From contig JANLZB010000057.1 in assembly GCA_031366005.1 (NCBI GenBank), forward strand, positions 1-14,278: a stretch of DNA of 14,278 nucleotides, in the 5' to 3' direction. The notes under the pieces are model-generated. The model was given only the letters and a program-made list of their open reading frames with translations. It was not told the origin of the DNA and made no database searches. The stretch comes from JANLUX01 sp031366005. GTDB lineage: Bacteria; Bacteroidota; Bacteroidia; AKYH767-A; OLB10. Every line of letters starts with the position of its first letter. Within the stretch, counting starts at the first letter, position 1. Below are positions 1 to 7,671 of this stretch, piece after piece. The position numbers were made by a program, and so were the translations under genes.

Positions 1-1
1 A

Positions 2-247
2 ACTCCTAAATCAGTTCTCGCTTTAAAAAATATCACCCGGTATTGCAAAGAGCACCTTGAAGGTAAATATGAAATTGAAGTAATTGATTTGTTAAAGAAC
101 CCTCAGTTAGCAGAAGGTGACCAGATTTTTGCCATTCCCACGTTGGTACGAAAATTTCCTGAGCCATTACGTAAGATCATTGGTGATCTTTCCAATGAGG
201 AAAAAGTGCTCGTTGGTTTAAATGTGCGTCCACTAAAAGTGAATTAG
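2..247 (+). CDS. kaiB: KaiB family clock protein, 5'-truncated by the window edge
   Basis: The first 81 codons visible here read in frame 2 to a TAG stop. They begin at TPKSVLAL, which in KaiB follows the first beta strand (LYVAG), so about 15-20 N-terminal residues lie outside the window. Recognisable KaiB landmarks are the EVIDLLKNPQLAEGDQI segment, the AIPTLVRKFPEPLRKIIGDLS segment around the conserved proline, and the short C-terminal tail. In cyanobacteria KaiB switches fold from a tetramer to a thioredoxin-like monomer that binds phosphorylated KaiC. Homologues in non-photosynthetic bacteria usually sit beside kaiC and are linked to stress responses as well as timing. Here a second kaiB-like gene starts 13 nt downstream and a histidine kinase follows, so this looks like an operon; kaiC is probably just upstream (inference). 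Family assignment is strong; the role in this organism is unknown. Confidence 0.92.
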   Translation, partial: TPKSVLALKNITRYCKEHLEGKYEIEVIDLLKNPQLAEGDQIFAIPTLVRKFPEPLRKIIGDLSNEEKVLVGLNVRPLKVN

Positions 248-260
248 TAAAACTTTAACA

Positions 261-569
261 GTGAAAAAAAAATCCGCGATTAATTTTGTTGTGAATGAAA
301 AACTCATTCTTAAACTGTACGTGTCCGGAATGTCAAAAAAATCTATGACTGCAATTGAGAATATAAAGCATCTGTGTGATGAAAATTTAAGCGATAGCTT
401 TGAGCTCGAAATTATTGATCTTTATAAAAATCCTGAATTGGCCCAGGAAAACCACGTGGTATTTTCTCCCTCACTAATCAAAAAATTACCGCTTCCAAAA
501 AAAACACTGATCGGCACTTTTTCTGATAGTGACAAAGTAATAAAAGCGTTGGGCATCACAATAAAATAA
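261..569 (+). CDS. Divergent second KaiB-like protein
   Basis: A 102-residue protein with a GTG start (no ATG is available before the conserved core) and no clear ribosome binding site. It aligns by eye with the KaiB just upstream: LKLYVSGMSKKSM matches the first strand and helix, EIIDLYKNPELAQENHVVF the middle segment, and SPSLIKKLPLPKKTLIG the proline-containing segment. It differs at many positions and carries a lysine-rich N-terminal extension of about 15 residues. It is 13 nt after kaiB and 1 nt before the histidine kinase, so translation is probably coupled to the kinase. KaiB-like folds also form the sensor domain of the kinase SasA, which binds KaiC. This paralogue may therefore serve as a free-standing sensor domain rather than as a clock KaiB (inference). 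A duplicated KaiB with relaxed constraint is the alternative. Confidence 0.85.
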   Translation: MKKKSAINFVVNEKLILKLYVSGMSKKSMTAIENIKHLCDENLSDSFELEIIDLYKNPELAQENHVVFSPSLIKKLPLPKKTLIGTFSDSDKVIKALGITIK

Positions 570-570
570 T

Positions 571-2385
571 ATGGGATCGGATTCAGTAAATCAATCATCA
601 AAAATAGACGACCTTAAAAACAGATTAGCAGAAGCCGAACAGCTGATAGAAGCTATTAAATCAGGTGAAGTGGATGCGTTTGCCATTGGTAATAACGGAA
701 CACGCGAAGTTTTTACATTACAAAGCGGTGATTATGCATATCGTGTATTGGTAGAGAAATTTGCTGAAGGAGCAGTTAATTTAACTCCCGAAGGATTGAT
801 CGTTTATTCCAATAAAGCATTTCATGAACTGCTTGGCTTATCTTATGAAAAAGTAGTAGGCACTTTCATCTTCAATTATATCTCACCTGAATCAAAGAGT
901 AAATTTGAAACACTTTTTGGTGAAGCACAAAACGGAAGCAGCAAGGGAGAAATTTATCTGCAGATTAAAGATACTTCCAAATGTGTATATGTATCACTCA
1001 CCTCTTTGCAACCCAATCTTGCAACCATAGGAATGATTGTTACTGACTTAACTGAAAAGAAGAGCAACCAGAAAATAATTACAGGGTACCAGAGTGAACT
1101 GGAAGAAATAAATCAGCTGTTGCTGAATAAAAACAAACAGCTGGAACAACAAATCCTAAATGAATTCTCTGAAAGTTTTGCAGAGTATAAAACTGGAAAT
1201 GATTTTTTTAATGCGCTTACTAAATCACTGGCTGATAAAACAGGATTGGATTACACCTTTATTGGTGAACTGATAAATTCCGCTTCTGATGAATATGATT
1301 ATGATGTAAGAACGCTTTCGCTGAATGCATTTGGAAATCATGCAGAAAATATAATATATCCTTTATACAATGGCCCTTGCGAACAGGTTATCCGTGGTAC
1401 ATTATATACTTATGCTCACCAGTGCAGAGTCACTTTTCCAAAAAGTGAAACACTTATACAATTTAATGTGGAAGGTTATATTGGTTATCCTTTATATGAT
1501 ACTGATAAAAACCCTATTGGCTTAATTGTGGTTATGCATCAGCAGAAAATAAATGATGTAGCATATACAGAATCATTGCTCAGAATCGCAGCAAAACGTA
1601 CCGAGTTGGAAATGGAACGCATACGGAATGAAAAAATGCTTGCCGCTAAAAATATCGAGTTGCAAAATCAAAATGCAGAGCTTGCATCTTTCAGTTACAT
1701 TGCCTCACACGATTTGCAGGAGCCTCTGCGTAAGATCCAGACTTTTGCCAGTAGGTTAATACAAAAAGAACGTTCATCACTTTCTGAAAACGGTAAAGAT
1801 TATTTTAACCGTATAACAGATGCAGCAGCCAGGATGCAAACTCTTATTGAAGCCTTGCTTACTTATTCGCGCACCAATACGGCAGATATTATTTTTACCT
1901 CCACTGATCTCAACACTTTATTAGAAGAGGTAAAAAGAAATTTCCATGAAGATATCAAAGAAAAAAAAGTTGTTATTGAATCAGTTGCCTTACCCACTTT
2001 AAAAATTGTTCCGGTTCAGTTTCTCCAACTGTTTTCCAATATAATTGCCAATGCCATCAAATACCGGAAACCTGATATCGCTCCGCATATAAAAATAACA
2101 GCCGATATTGTTTCAGCAGCAGATATAAATACTTCATCAGCACTCCCCAAATTAAAATACTGGAAAATAAGCATTGCTGATAATGGAATTGGTTTTGATC
2201 CGCAGCACGAATCAAAAGTGTTTGAGCTTTTTCAACGTCTTCATGGTAAATCTGAGTATGAGGGCACTGGGATCGGTCTTGCAATCTGTAAAAAAATTAT
2301 GCAGAATCATAAAGGAATTATAAACGCTATTGGCAAACCTGGTGAAGGTGCGACCTTTAATATTTATATGCCCGTTAATGATTAA
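571..2385 (+). CDS. Cytoplasmic PAS-GAF sensor histidine kinase, Kai-linked
   Basis: A 604-residue sensor kinase with no signal peptide or membrane segment. Residues 11-50 form a short helix (DLKNRLAEAEQLIEAIKSGE) common ahead of PAS domains. A PAS domain covers about 55-165, a coiled coil about 166-195, and a GAF domain about 200-345 (EGYIGYPLYDTDKNPIGLIV is the typical GAF strand pair). HisKA follows with the H-box SHDLQEPLRKI, phospho-acceptor His380. The HATPase_c domain has the N-box around Asn490-Asn494, G1 box DNGIGFD (537-543) and G2 box GTGIGLAI (565-572), so all catalytic boxes look intact. No receiver domain or response regulator gene is present here; the partner must be encoded elsewhere. 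The ATG lies 1 nt after the KaiB-like stop codon, implying co-expression and a likely role as output or input kinase of the Kai module. The signal sensed cannot be told from sequence. Confidence 0.93.
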   Translation: MGSDSVNQSSKIDDLKNRLAEAEQLIEAIKSGEVDAFAIGNNGTREVFTLQSGDYAYRVLVEKFAEGAVNLTPEGLIVYSNKAFHELLGLSYEKVVGTFIFNYISPESKSKFETLFGEAQNGSSKGEIYLQIKDTSKCVYVSLTSLQPNLATIGMIVTDLTEKKSNQKIITGYQSELEEINQLLLNKNKQLEQQILNEFSESFAEYKTGNDFFNALTKSLADKTGLDYTFIGELINSASDEYDYDVRTLSLNAFGNHAENIIYPLYNGPCEQVIRGTLYTYAHQCRVTFPKSETLIQFNVEGYIGYPLYDTDKNPIGLIVVMHQQKINDVAYTESLLRIAAKRTELEMERIRNEKMLAAKNIELQNQNAELASFSYIASHDLQEPLRKIQTFASRLIQKERSSLSENGKDYFNRITDAAARMQTLIEALLTYSRTNTADIIFTSTDLNTLLEEVKRNFHEDIKEKKVVIESVALPTLKIVPVQFLQLFSNIIANAIKYRKPDIAPHIKITADIVSAADINTSSALPKLKYWKISIADNGIGFDPQHESKVFELFQRLHGKSEYEGTGIGLAICKKIMQNHKGIINAIGKPGEGATFNIYMPVND

Positions 2386-2530
2386 GATTTTATAGATTTC
2401 TCTTTTTACTTTTTAGAGATAATGCTTAAAATGAAAGAGTAAAATAAATACTAACCTCCTGCTTATCCTTTATTAACTTATTAATGAAATGAGGTAAATC
2501 ATTAAAATAAAATCATTGCTTTATACCTGT

Positions 2531-2538
2531 TATCTTTG
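2531..2538 (+). promoter_or_regulatory. Bacteroidota -7 promoter element ahead of guaB
   Basis: TATCTTTG fits the TAnnTTTG consensus of the Bacteroidota primary sigma factor and ends 20 nt before the guaB ATG, which would give a leader of about 15 nt. No convincing -33 TTG element was found at the usual distance. The same 8-mer occurs ahead of the gene at 5015 and of the DUF4160 gene, which strengthens the call. The rest of the 173-bp gap after the kinase gene shows no strong hairpin. Confidence 0.6.
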
Positions 2539-2558
2539 ACCGCCAATAAACAGAAACT

Positions 2559-4025
2559 ATGCAATCCACAAACAAGTTTATTGGAGAAGGGCTTACTTAC
2601 GATGACGTGCTTTTAGTGCCGGCTTACAGTGAAGTGATGCCGCGCGACACCGATACCACCAGCTTATTCACCCGGAATATTGAGCTTAAAACACCTGTAA
2701 TTTCTGCTGCTATGGATACGGTTACAGAATCTGCTATGGCAATTGCTATGGCTCAGGAAGGAGGTATTGGTGTGCTGCATAAAAACATGAGCATTGATCA
2801 GCAGGCTGCTGAAGTGCGAAAGGTGAAACGTAGTGAAAGCGGAATGATTCAAGATCCTATTACCCTTAATCAGGATGCGACAATTCATGAGGCGTTGCAG
2901 ATAATGCGCGAAAATAAAATAGGTGGAATTCCAATTGTGAATGGTGATAATATGTTGACCGGAATACTCACTAACCGCGATTTGCGCTTTGAAAAAGAGC
3001 ATCATAAAAAAGTGCAGGAAGTAATGACGCGTGAAAACCTGATTGTTGCTACCGGGGTTACCAGTTTGCAGAAAGCAGAATTGATTTTACAGAATCATAA
3101 AATTGAAAAGCTGCCTGTGGTAGATAAAAAAGGGCGATTGATCGGACTCATCACATATAAAGATATTATTAAGTTTAAATCAAGACCTAATTCCTGTAAG
3201 GATGAACTGGGCAGGTTACGAGTAGCTGCAGCAGTGGGAGTTACTGCTGATGCAGATTTACGAGTGGACGCATTATTAAAAGCCGGTGCTGATGCCATTG
3301 TTATTGATACGGCACACGGACACTCGAAGGGAGTTTTAGAAACAGTGAAGCGAATTAAAAAAGCTTTTCCAAAAGTAGAAACTGTTGTAGGAAATGTGGC
3401 TTCGGCTGATGCCGCACTGGCATTGGTAAAAGCCGGAGCTGATGCAGTGAAAGTGGGAATTGGTCCGGGCTCCATTTGCACTACGCGTGTTATTGCGGGT
3501 GTGGGAGTTCCGCAATTGTGGGCAGTGTTGCAGGTTGCAACTGCTCTTAAAGGAAGCGGAGTGCCGGTGATTGCTGATGGAGGAATACGATTTACAGGAG
3601 ATGTTCCCAAAGCCATTGCAGCAGGAGCACATTCAGTAATGATCGGATCTATGTTTGCAGGGACTGAAGAGTCGCCCGGTGAAACAATGATATATGAAGG
3701 ACGCAAGTTTAAGCTTTACCGCGGCATGGGTTCTATTGAAGCAATGAAAGAAGGATCGAAAGACCGCTATTTTCAGGATGCGGAAGATGATATTAAAAAA
3801 TTAGTACCCGAAGGAATTGTGGGCAGAGTGCCTTACAAAGGATCAGTAGCAGAAGAGATGTATCAGCTTGTAGGTGGATTGCGCGCAGGCATGGGTTATT
3901 GCGGAGCACGCACCATCAGCGATTTGCAACAGGCACAATTTATACGCATAACACATAGCGGTATCCGCGAAAGCCATCCGCATGATGTTAGCATTATGCA
4001 GGAATCACCGAATTATAAAAGATAA
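2559..4025 (+). CDS. guaB: Inosine-5'-monophosphate dehydrogenase
   Basis: IMP dehydrogenase oxidises IMP to XMP with NAD+, the first committed and rate-limiting step of guanine nucleotide synthesis, in the cytosol. At 488 residues it has the normal bacterial length. The N-terminal signature GLTYDDVLLVPAYSEV (11-26) opens the catalytic barrel. Two CBS domains, the regulatory purine-nucleotide-binding pair, are inserted at about 95-205 (VQEVMT, GRLIGLITYKDI). The catalytic loop GIGPGSICTTR places the nucleophile at Cys307. The phosphate-binding motif DGGIRFTGD (340-348), MGSIEAM (390-396) and the mobile flap EGIVGRVPYKG (418-428) are all present. The ATG at 2559 agrees with the family start. 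It appears to be a single-gene unit behind the promoter at 2531, with over 200 bp of non-coding DNA after it. Nothing suggests loss of activity. Confidence 0.98.
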   Translation: MQSTNKFIGEGLTYDDVLLVPAYSEVMPRDTDTTSLFTRNIELKTPVISAAMDTVTESAMAIAMAQEGGIGVLHKNMSIDQQAAEVRKVKRSESGMIQDPITLNQDATIHEALQIMRENKIGGIPIVNGDNMLTGILTNRDLRFEKEHHKKVQEVMTRENLIVATGVTSLQKAELILQNHKIEKLPVVDKKGRLIGLITYKDIIKFKSRPNSCKDELGRLRVAAAVGVTADADLRVDALLKAGADAIVIDTAHGHSKGVLETVKRIKKAFPKVETVVGNVASADAALALVKAGADAVKVGIGPGSICTTRVIAGVGVPQLWAVLQVATALKGSGVPVIADGGIRFTGDVPKAIAAGAHSVMIGSMFAGTEESPGETMIYEGRKFKLYRGMGSIEAMKEGSKDRYFQDAEDDIKKLVPEGIVGRVPYKGSVAEEMYQLVGGLRAGMGYCGARTISDLQQAQFIRITHSGIRESHPHDVSIMQESPNYKR

Positions 4026-4229
4026 TACGAATAAATTAAACGCAACTTTATAGAGAAGCAATTTCCCATTGCGATCAATTATTTATTCTTAACCTGAACT
4101 TATTTCGATTTTATCTCTACACTAAAAGACTTTTTTTTAATTTTAATGAATCCGGTCTGAATTAAAATTTATTTCCTGCTTTCAAAATATTCTATTATTT
4201 TTCAGCCTCCATTAACCAATACCATCTGA

Positions 4230-4925
4230 ATGATATCAACCCATTTAAAAGATTTAAAAAAACTTTTCTATCCGCAAGTGTGTCTTTCATGCACCAATAG
4301 TTTATTTGCAGGTGAGGATGTTTTATGCCTGCGATGTCAAAAGAAATTACCCCGCACTAATTTTCACCTTGATCCCATCAATCCTGTCATCAAACAATTC
4401 TGGGGAAAAGTTCCGGTGAAAGCTGCTACTGCATTTTATCATTTTTCAAAAGGAAGCAAAGTGCAGCACCTCATTCACCAGTTAAAATACAAGCAGCATC
4501 CTGAGGTAGGAGTTAAAATAGGCAAGCTGATGGGTAACGATCTTTTGCAAAGTAAATGGTTTACTGATCTGGATGTGGTAATTCCTGTGCCGTTGCATCC
4601 TGATAAAGAAAGAACACGCGGATATAACCAGGCAGCAGTTTTTGCAACCGGACTTGCACTTACACTTGGAATTGCTGATTCGCACACGATTTTACAACGG
4701 ACAAAGTTTACCACTACTCAAACAAGGAAACACCGTTTTGAGCGCTTTGAAAATGTTAACGAAGTATTTGTAGTTGCTGATAAAACCAGCCTGAGAAATA
4801 AAAATGTTTTATTGGTGGATGATGTGATCACAACAGGTTCAACACTTACGGCCTGTGCAGAAACCATTTTAAAAATACCTGGAACTTCAGTTAGCATTGC
4901 AGCCATTGCTTTATCTGGTCATTAG
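4230..4925 (+). CDS. comF: ComF family phosphoribosyltransferase-like protein
   Basis: A 231-residue ComF-type protein. It has an N-terminal zinc-ribbon-like four-cysteine motif (Cys18-x2-Cys21, Cys33-x2-Cys36) and a type I phosphoribosyltransferase domain whose PRPP-binding loop reads VLLVDDVITTGST (about 193-205). The middle motif VIPVPLHPDKERTRGYNQA is the other ComF hallmark. In naturally competent bacteria ComF helps single-stranded DNA enter the cytoplasm, but the family is found widely, including in non-competent species, so competence should not be inferred from this gene alone. The 204-bp gap upstream holds AT-rich sequence with no clear promoter element. The next gene starts 89 nt later behind its own promoter motif, so the two are probably not obligately co-transcribed. 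Family assignment is strong; cellular role less so. Confidence 0.93.
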   Translation: MISTHLKDLKKLFYPQVCLSCTNSLFAGEDVLCLRCQKKLPRTNFHLDPINPVIKQFWGKVPVKAATAFYHFSKGSKVQHLIHQLKYKQHPEVGVKIGKLMGNDLLQSKWFTDLDVVIPVPLHPDKERTRGYNQAAVFATGLALTLGIADSHTILQRTKFTTTQTRKHRFERFENVNEVFVVADKTSLRNKNVLLVDDVITTGSTLTACAETILKIPGTSVSIAAIALSGH

Positions 4926-4990
4926 ATTTTATTAAGCAGATATTATGGATCACCGATGATCTATAGATTAAAGACTAATGGCGAACAAAT

Positions 4991-4998
4991 TATCTTTG
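4991..4998 (+). promoter_or_regulatory. Bacteroidota -7 promoter element ahead of msrC
   Basis: TATCTTTG, identical to the element ahead of guaB, ends 16 nt before the ATG at 5015. This gives a very short leader, as is common in the phylum. No clear -33 element is visible. It probably drives the overlapping pair msrC and the Ig-like lipoprotein gene. Confidence 0.6.
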
Positions 4999-5014
4999 CC
5001 TTGTAAATTATTTT

Positions 5015-5500
5015 ATGAGCGAAGATTTAATTATAGCAGGTAAACAAGCATCACGCAAAGAAAAATATGAAGTGCTGTTACCGCAATTACATGCACTTGT
5101 TAAAGGCGAAGAAGATTTAATTGCAAACGTTGCAAACATCATAGCAGCATTAAAAGAAACACTGGATGTTTTATGGATCGGAATTTATTTTGTAAAAAAT
5201 AATGCGTTGGTATTAGGCCCTTTTCAGGGACCTGTTGCATGTACAAGAATTGCTTTTGGCAAAGGTGTTTGCGGTGCAGCATGGAAAGAAGAAAAAACTT
5301 TTATCGTTCCTGATGTTGATCAGTTTCCCGGTCATATTGCATGCAGCAGTTTATCAAAATCAGAAATAGTTTTGCCCGGATTTAAAAATGGTAAAGTATA
5401 TTTTGTCATTGATGTAGATAGCGTTAAGCTCAATGACTTTGATAATACAGATGAGCAATATTTAAAACAGGTGGTTGCTATTATTGAAAATCTGATTTGA
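5015..5500 (+). CDS. msrC: Free methionine-(R)-sulfoxide reductase (GAF domain)
   Basis: This small GAF-domain enzyme reduces free L-methionine-(R)-sulfoxide to methionine, using thioredoxin as the usual electron donor; it repairs oxidised free methionine rather than protein-bound residues. The 161-residue length is typical of fRMsr. Residues 52-122 hold the signature: WIGIYF, LGPFQGPVACTR, FGKGVCGAAW and VDQFPGHIACSS. The three cysteines Cys76, Cys86 and Cys110 are spaced 10 and 24 residues apart, the same as the catalytic and resolving cysteines of the E. coli (84/94/118) and yeast (91/101/125) enzymes, so activity is likely. The gene has a TATCTTTG element directly upstream. Its TGA stop overlaps the ATG of the next gene by 1 nt (TGATG), implying translational coupling to a lipoprotein with no obvious functional link. 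Confidence 0.93.
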   Translation: MSEDLIIAGKQASRKEKYEVLLPQLHALVKGEEDLIANVANIIAALKETLDVLWIGIYFVKNNALVLGPFQGPVACTRIAFGKGVCGAAWKEEKTFIVPDVDQFPGHIACSSLSKSEIVLPGFKNGKVYFVIDVDSVKLNDFDNTDEQYLKQVVAIIENLI

Positions 5501-7119
5501 TGCTGCAACATTTTTCAAGATTATTTTTTCTTCTGATATTATTTACGCTGATTTATTCTTGCGCCAATCGTGTTACTCCCACAGGTGGTGATAAAGATGT
5601 GAAGCCGCCAGTGATAAAAGAATTTTCACCACTCAATTACAGCACCCATTTTACCGCAAAAAAAATTATAGTGAGCTTTAATGAATTTATCCAGTTGAAG
5701 GATATTCAAAAACAATTGATTATTTCTCCACCCATGGAACCGGAGCCAAAGATCAGCACCCACAAAAAAAACCTGATTATCGAGTTACCTGATACATTGA
5801 AACCAAATACTACATACACTTTAAATTTTGGCGAAGCCGTTGCAGATCTTAATGAAGGTAACCCGGTTACAGATTTTCAATATGTTTTTTCTACGGGTGA
5901 TGTTCTGGATTCTCTTTATTGCAGTGGAAAAGTGATGGATGCTTATTCGCATAAAACAGAAAAAGGAATCATAGCGATGCTTTATCATGATAAAAATGAT
6001 TCGCTTCCATTTAAAAAACTACCTGATTATTTTGGACGTACAGATGAGCACGGAAATTATACTGTCAAAAACATAAGTCCCGGATCTTATAAATTATTTG
6101 CATTAAATGATAAGAACAATAATTACAAATGCGATAATCCACAGGAAGAAGCCATCGCATTTGCTGATGCATTTATCCAGGTTCCCGATTCGCAACAGCA
6201 ACTTCTGGTAATGTTTACACAGATGCCTGCTAAGTTATTTGTAAAAAGAGCAATCAAAGAATCTAACGGACCTGTAATAATCTCTTTCAACAAACCGATA
6301 GAAAATCTTAGCTGGCGAACACTTAATACTACTATCGCTTCTGCAACATTATTAACCAATGTTTCTCCGTCACAGGATTCATTATTTCTATGGGTAAAAG
6401 ATTCAACCCTGGATACTTTGAAATTAGAATTGCTAAATAATGAAATCCCTTTTGATACAATCGAGGTAAATTTAAAACGAAGTACAGGACGTGAGAAAAT
6501 CAAAACTGCTGCGTTTTCTTTTATAAGCAATGTGACTGCAGGAGAAATAAAACCGGACGATACACTTATGCTATCATTCAGAAATCCGGTTATGAATGCA
6601 TCCTTAAACGAGGTAAAAATATTTCAGGACACTGTACCCTTGTCAGATTATAAAATCAGTTACAAAGATTCATTGCATAGCTCTGTTGTGATCCAGTCAA
6701 AGTGGAAAGAAAATAGGCAATACAAATTGGTAGCACCTCCCGGAACTTTCAAAGATGTTTACAACAATAGTTCTGATTCCATCCTCATTAATTTTAGATT
6801 AACTCCAGTAACTGAACTTGGCACATTGAAAACCACAGTTACTGGAGTCGCAAAAAACCAAACTTATGTTTTGCAATTAATAAATGAAAGTCTGCAGATT
6901 ATTCAACAGAAAAAATTAGATAGCAGTACTAATTATATTTTTGAAAATATTTCTCCCGGTTCATACAAAGTTCGTTTGCTGAATGACATTAATAAAAATA
7001 ATAAATGGGATAGCGGTGATTACTGGAAAAAAATTCAGCCGGAACAATTTTATTATTATCCTGATGCCATACAGATTCGTGCAAACTGGGAACTGGAGAT
7101 AAATATAAATGCTAAATGA
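5500..7119 (+). CDS. Ig-like (SbsA/Big_5-type) domain lipoprotein
   Basis: A 539-residue exported lipoprotein of unknown function. The N-terminus has a positive/hydrophobic signal sequence and a lipobox ending LIYSC, lipidated Cys21, followed by TPTGGDKDVKPPVI, a linker common to this Bacteroidota family. Residues about 35-135 resemble the Big_5/SbsA Ig-like domain (KIIVSFNEFIQL, LKPNTTYTLNFGEAV). Two later stretches share the pattern ISPGSYK followed by an Asp/Asn-rich loop (DKNNNYKCD at 204-212 and DINKNNKWD at 496-504), which look like paired prealbumin-like modules with possible calcium-binding loops. The ATG at 5500 was chosen over a TTG one codon upstream because it overlaps the msrC stop codon as TGATG. 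It is likely anchored in the outer membrane or periplasm. A 22-bp inverted repeat follows the stop codon. Confidence 0.88.
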   Translation: MLQHFSRLFFLLILFTLIYSCANRVTPTGGDKDVKPPVIKEFSPLNYSTHFTAKKIIVSFNEFIQLKDIQKQLIISPPMEPEPKISTHKKNLIIELPDTLKPNTTYTLNFGEAVADLNEGNPVTDFQYVFSTGDVLDSLYCSGKVMDAYSHKTEKGIIAMLYHDKNDSLPFKKLPDYFGRTDEHGNYTVKNISPGSYKLFALNDKNNNYKCDNPQEEAIAFADAFIQVPDSQQQLLVMFTQMPAKLFVKRAIKESNGPVIISFNKPIENLSWRTLNTTIASATLLTNVSPSQDSLFLWVKDSTLDTLKLELLNNEIPFDTIEVNLKRSTGREKIKTAAFSFISNVTAGEIKPDDTLMLSFRNPVMNASLNEVKIFQDTVPLSDYKISYKDSLHSSVVIQSKWKENRQYKLVAPPGTFKDVYNNSSDSILINFRLTPVTELGTLKTTVTGVAKNQTYVLQLINESLQIIQQKKLDSSTNYIFENISPGSYKVRLLNDINKNNKWDSGDYWKKIQPEQFYYYPDAIQIRANWELEININAK

Positions 7120-7143
7120 ATCTAAGAAAACAAAAACTATCTA

Positions 7144-7216
7144 CGAATTACGAATCTATACGAATATACGAATGGCTGGCATAAGCATTCGAAAATTCGT
7201 ATAGATTCGTAATTCG
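7144..7216. repeat. Perfect 22-bp inverted repeat between genes
   Basis: Arms 7144-7165 and 7195-7216 are exact reverse complements, with a 29-nt spacer. Each arm is built from repeated CGAAT/ATTCG units, and the spacer contains further copies (ACGAAT, GCATTCG), so several nested pairings are possible. There is no T tract after the stem, so a simple intrinsic terminator is unlikely, although the stem-loop could protect the 3' end of the upstream mRNA. Its AT-rich modular make-up resembles interspersed palindromic repeats of Bacteroidota genomes (recalled, not searched). Confidence 0.85.
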
Positions 7217-7232
7217 CAGTGAATCATAATAT

Positions 7233-7652
7233 ATGATGAACGATAAAATCAATTCTTCAAAAGCTCCTGAGCCGGTTGGCTTATATCCACATGCACGCAG
7301 AGTTGGAAATTTATTATTTCTTTCAGGTGTTGGTCCGCGTGAGCGTGGAACAAAAAAAATTCCCGGAGTGGAATTAGATGAGAACGGTAAAATAATTTCT
7401 TACGATATAGAAACACAATGTCATTCTGTTTTCCGTAACATCAAATATATTTTAGAAGATGCCGGAACATCATGGGATAAGATTTTTGATGTAACTGTTT
7501 TTCTTACCAATATGAAAGATGATTTTGCAACTTATAATAAAATATATGCTGAGTATTTTAAGGATAATCAACCGTGCAGAACTACGATTGAAATAAACTG
7601 CCTCCCCACTCCTATTGCAATTGAACTCAAAGTGATCGCAACAATTGATTAA
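7233..7652 (+). CDS. RidA/YjgF family enamine-imine deaminase, possibly 2-aminomuconate deaminase-like
   Basis: A 139-residue RidA-superfamily protein. Members form trimers and hydrolyse reactive enamine/imine intermediates; RidA itself clears 2-aminoacrylate. The conserved arginine that binds the substrate carboxylate is Arg116 in PCRTTIEI, and the family end ELKVIATID is present. The N-terminal part, APEPVGLYPHARRVGNLLFL then SGVGPRERGT and the insert IPGVELDENGKIISYDI, resembles the bacterial 2-aminomuconate deaminases of the kynurenine route more than classical RidA (recollection of the family, not a search). No other tryptophan- or kynurenine-degrading gene is in the window, so the substrate stays open. 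Two ATGs (7233 and 7236) are adjacent and either may be used. It lies 19 nt before the metallo-hydrolase gene, probably in one transcript. Confidence 0.88.
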   Translation: MMNDKINSSKAPEPVGLYPHARRVGNLLFLSGVGPRERGTKKIPGVELDENGKIISYDIETQCHSVFRNIKYILEDAGTSWDKIFDVTVFLTNMKDDFATYNKIYAEYFKDNQPCRTTIEINCLPTPIAIELKVIATID

Positions 7653-7671
7653 TCATTTCCGTTAATAAATT

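Noticed and set aside
2399..2419. TCTCT/AGAGA hairpin after the kinase gene as terminator
   Set aside because: Only 5 bp with an 11-nt loop and no T tract.
3095..3706. 203-codon open frame antisense to guaB
   Set aside because: Shadow of the guaB codon pattern (Ala/Thr/Ser-rich translation); no independent features.
4139..4169. 9-bp AT-only inverted repeat after guaB as terminator
   Set aside because: Arms AATTTTAAT/ATTAAAATT contain no GC pair, so they are expected by chance in such AT-rich DNA, and no T tract follows closely.
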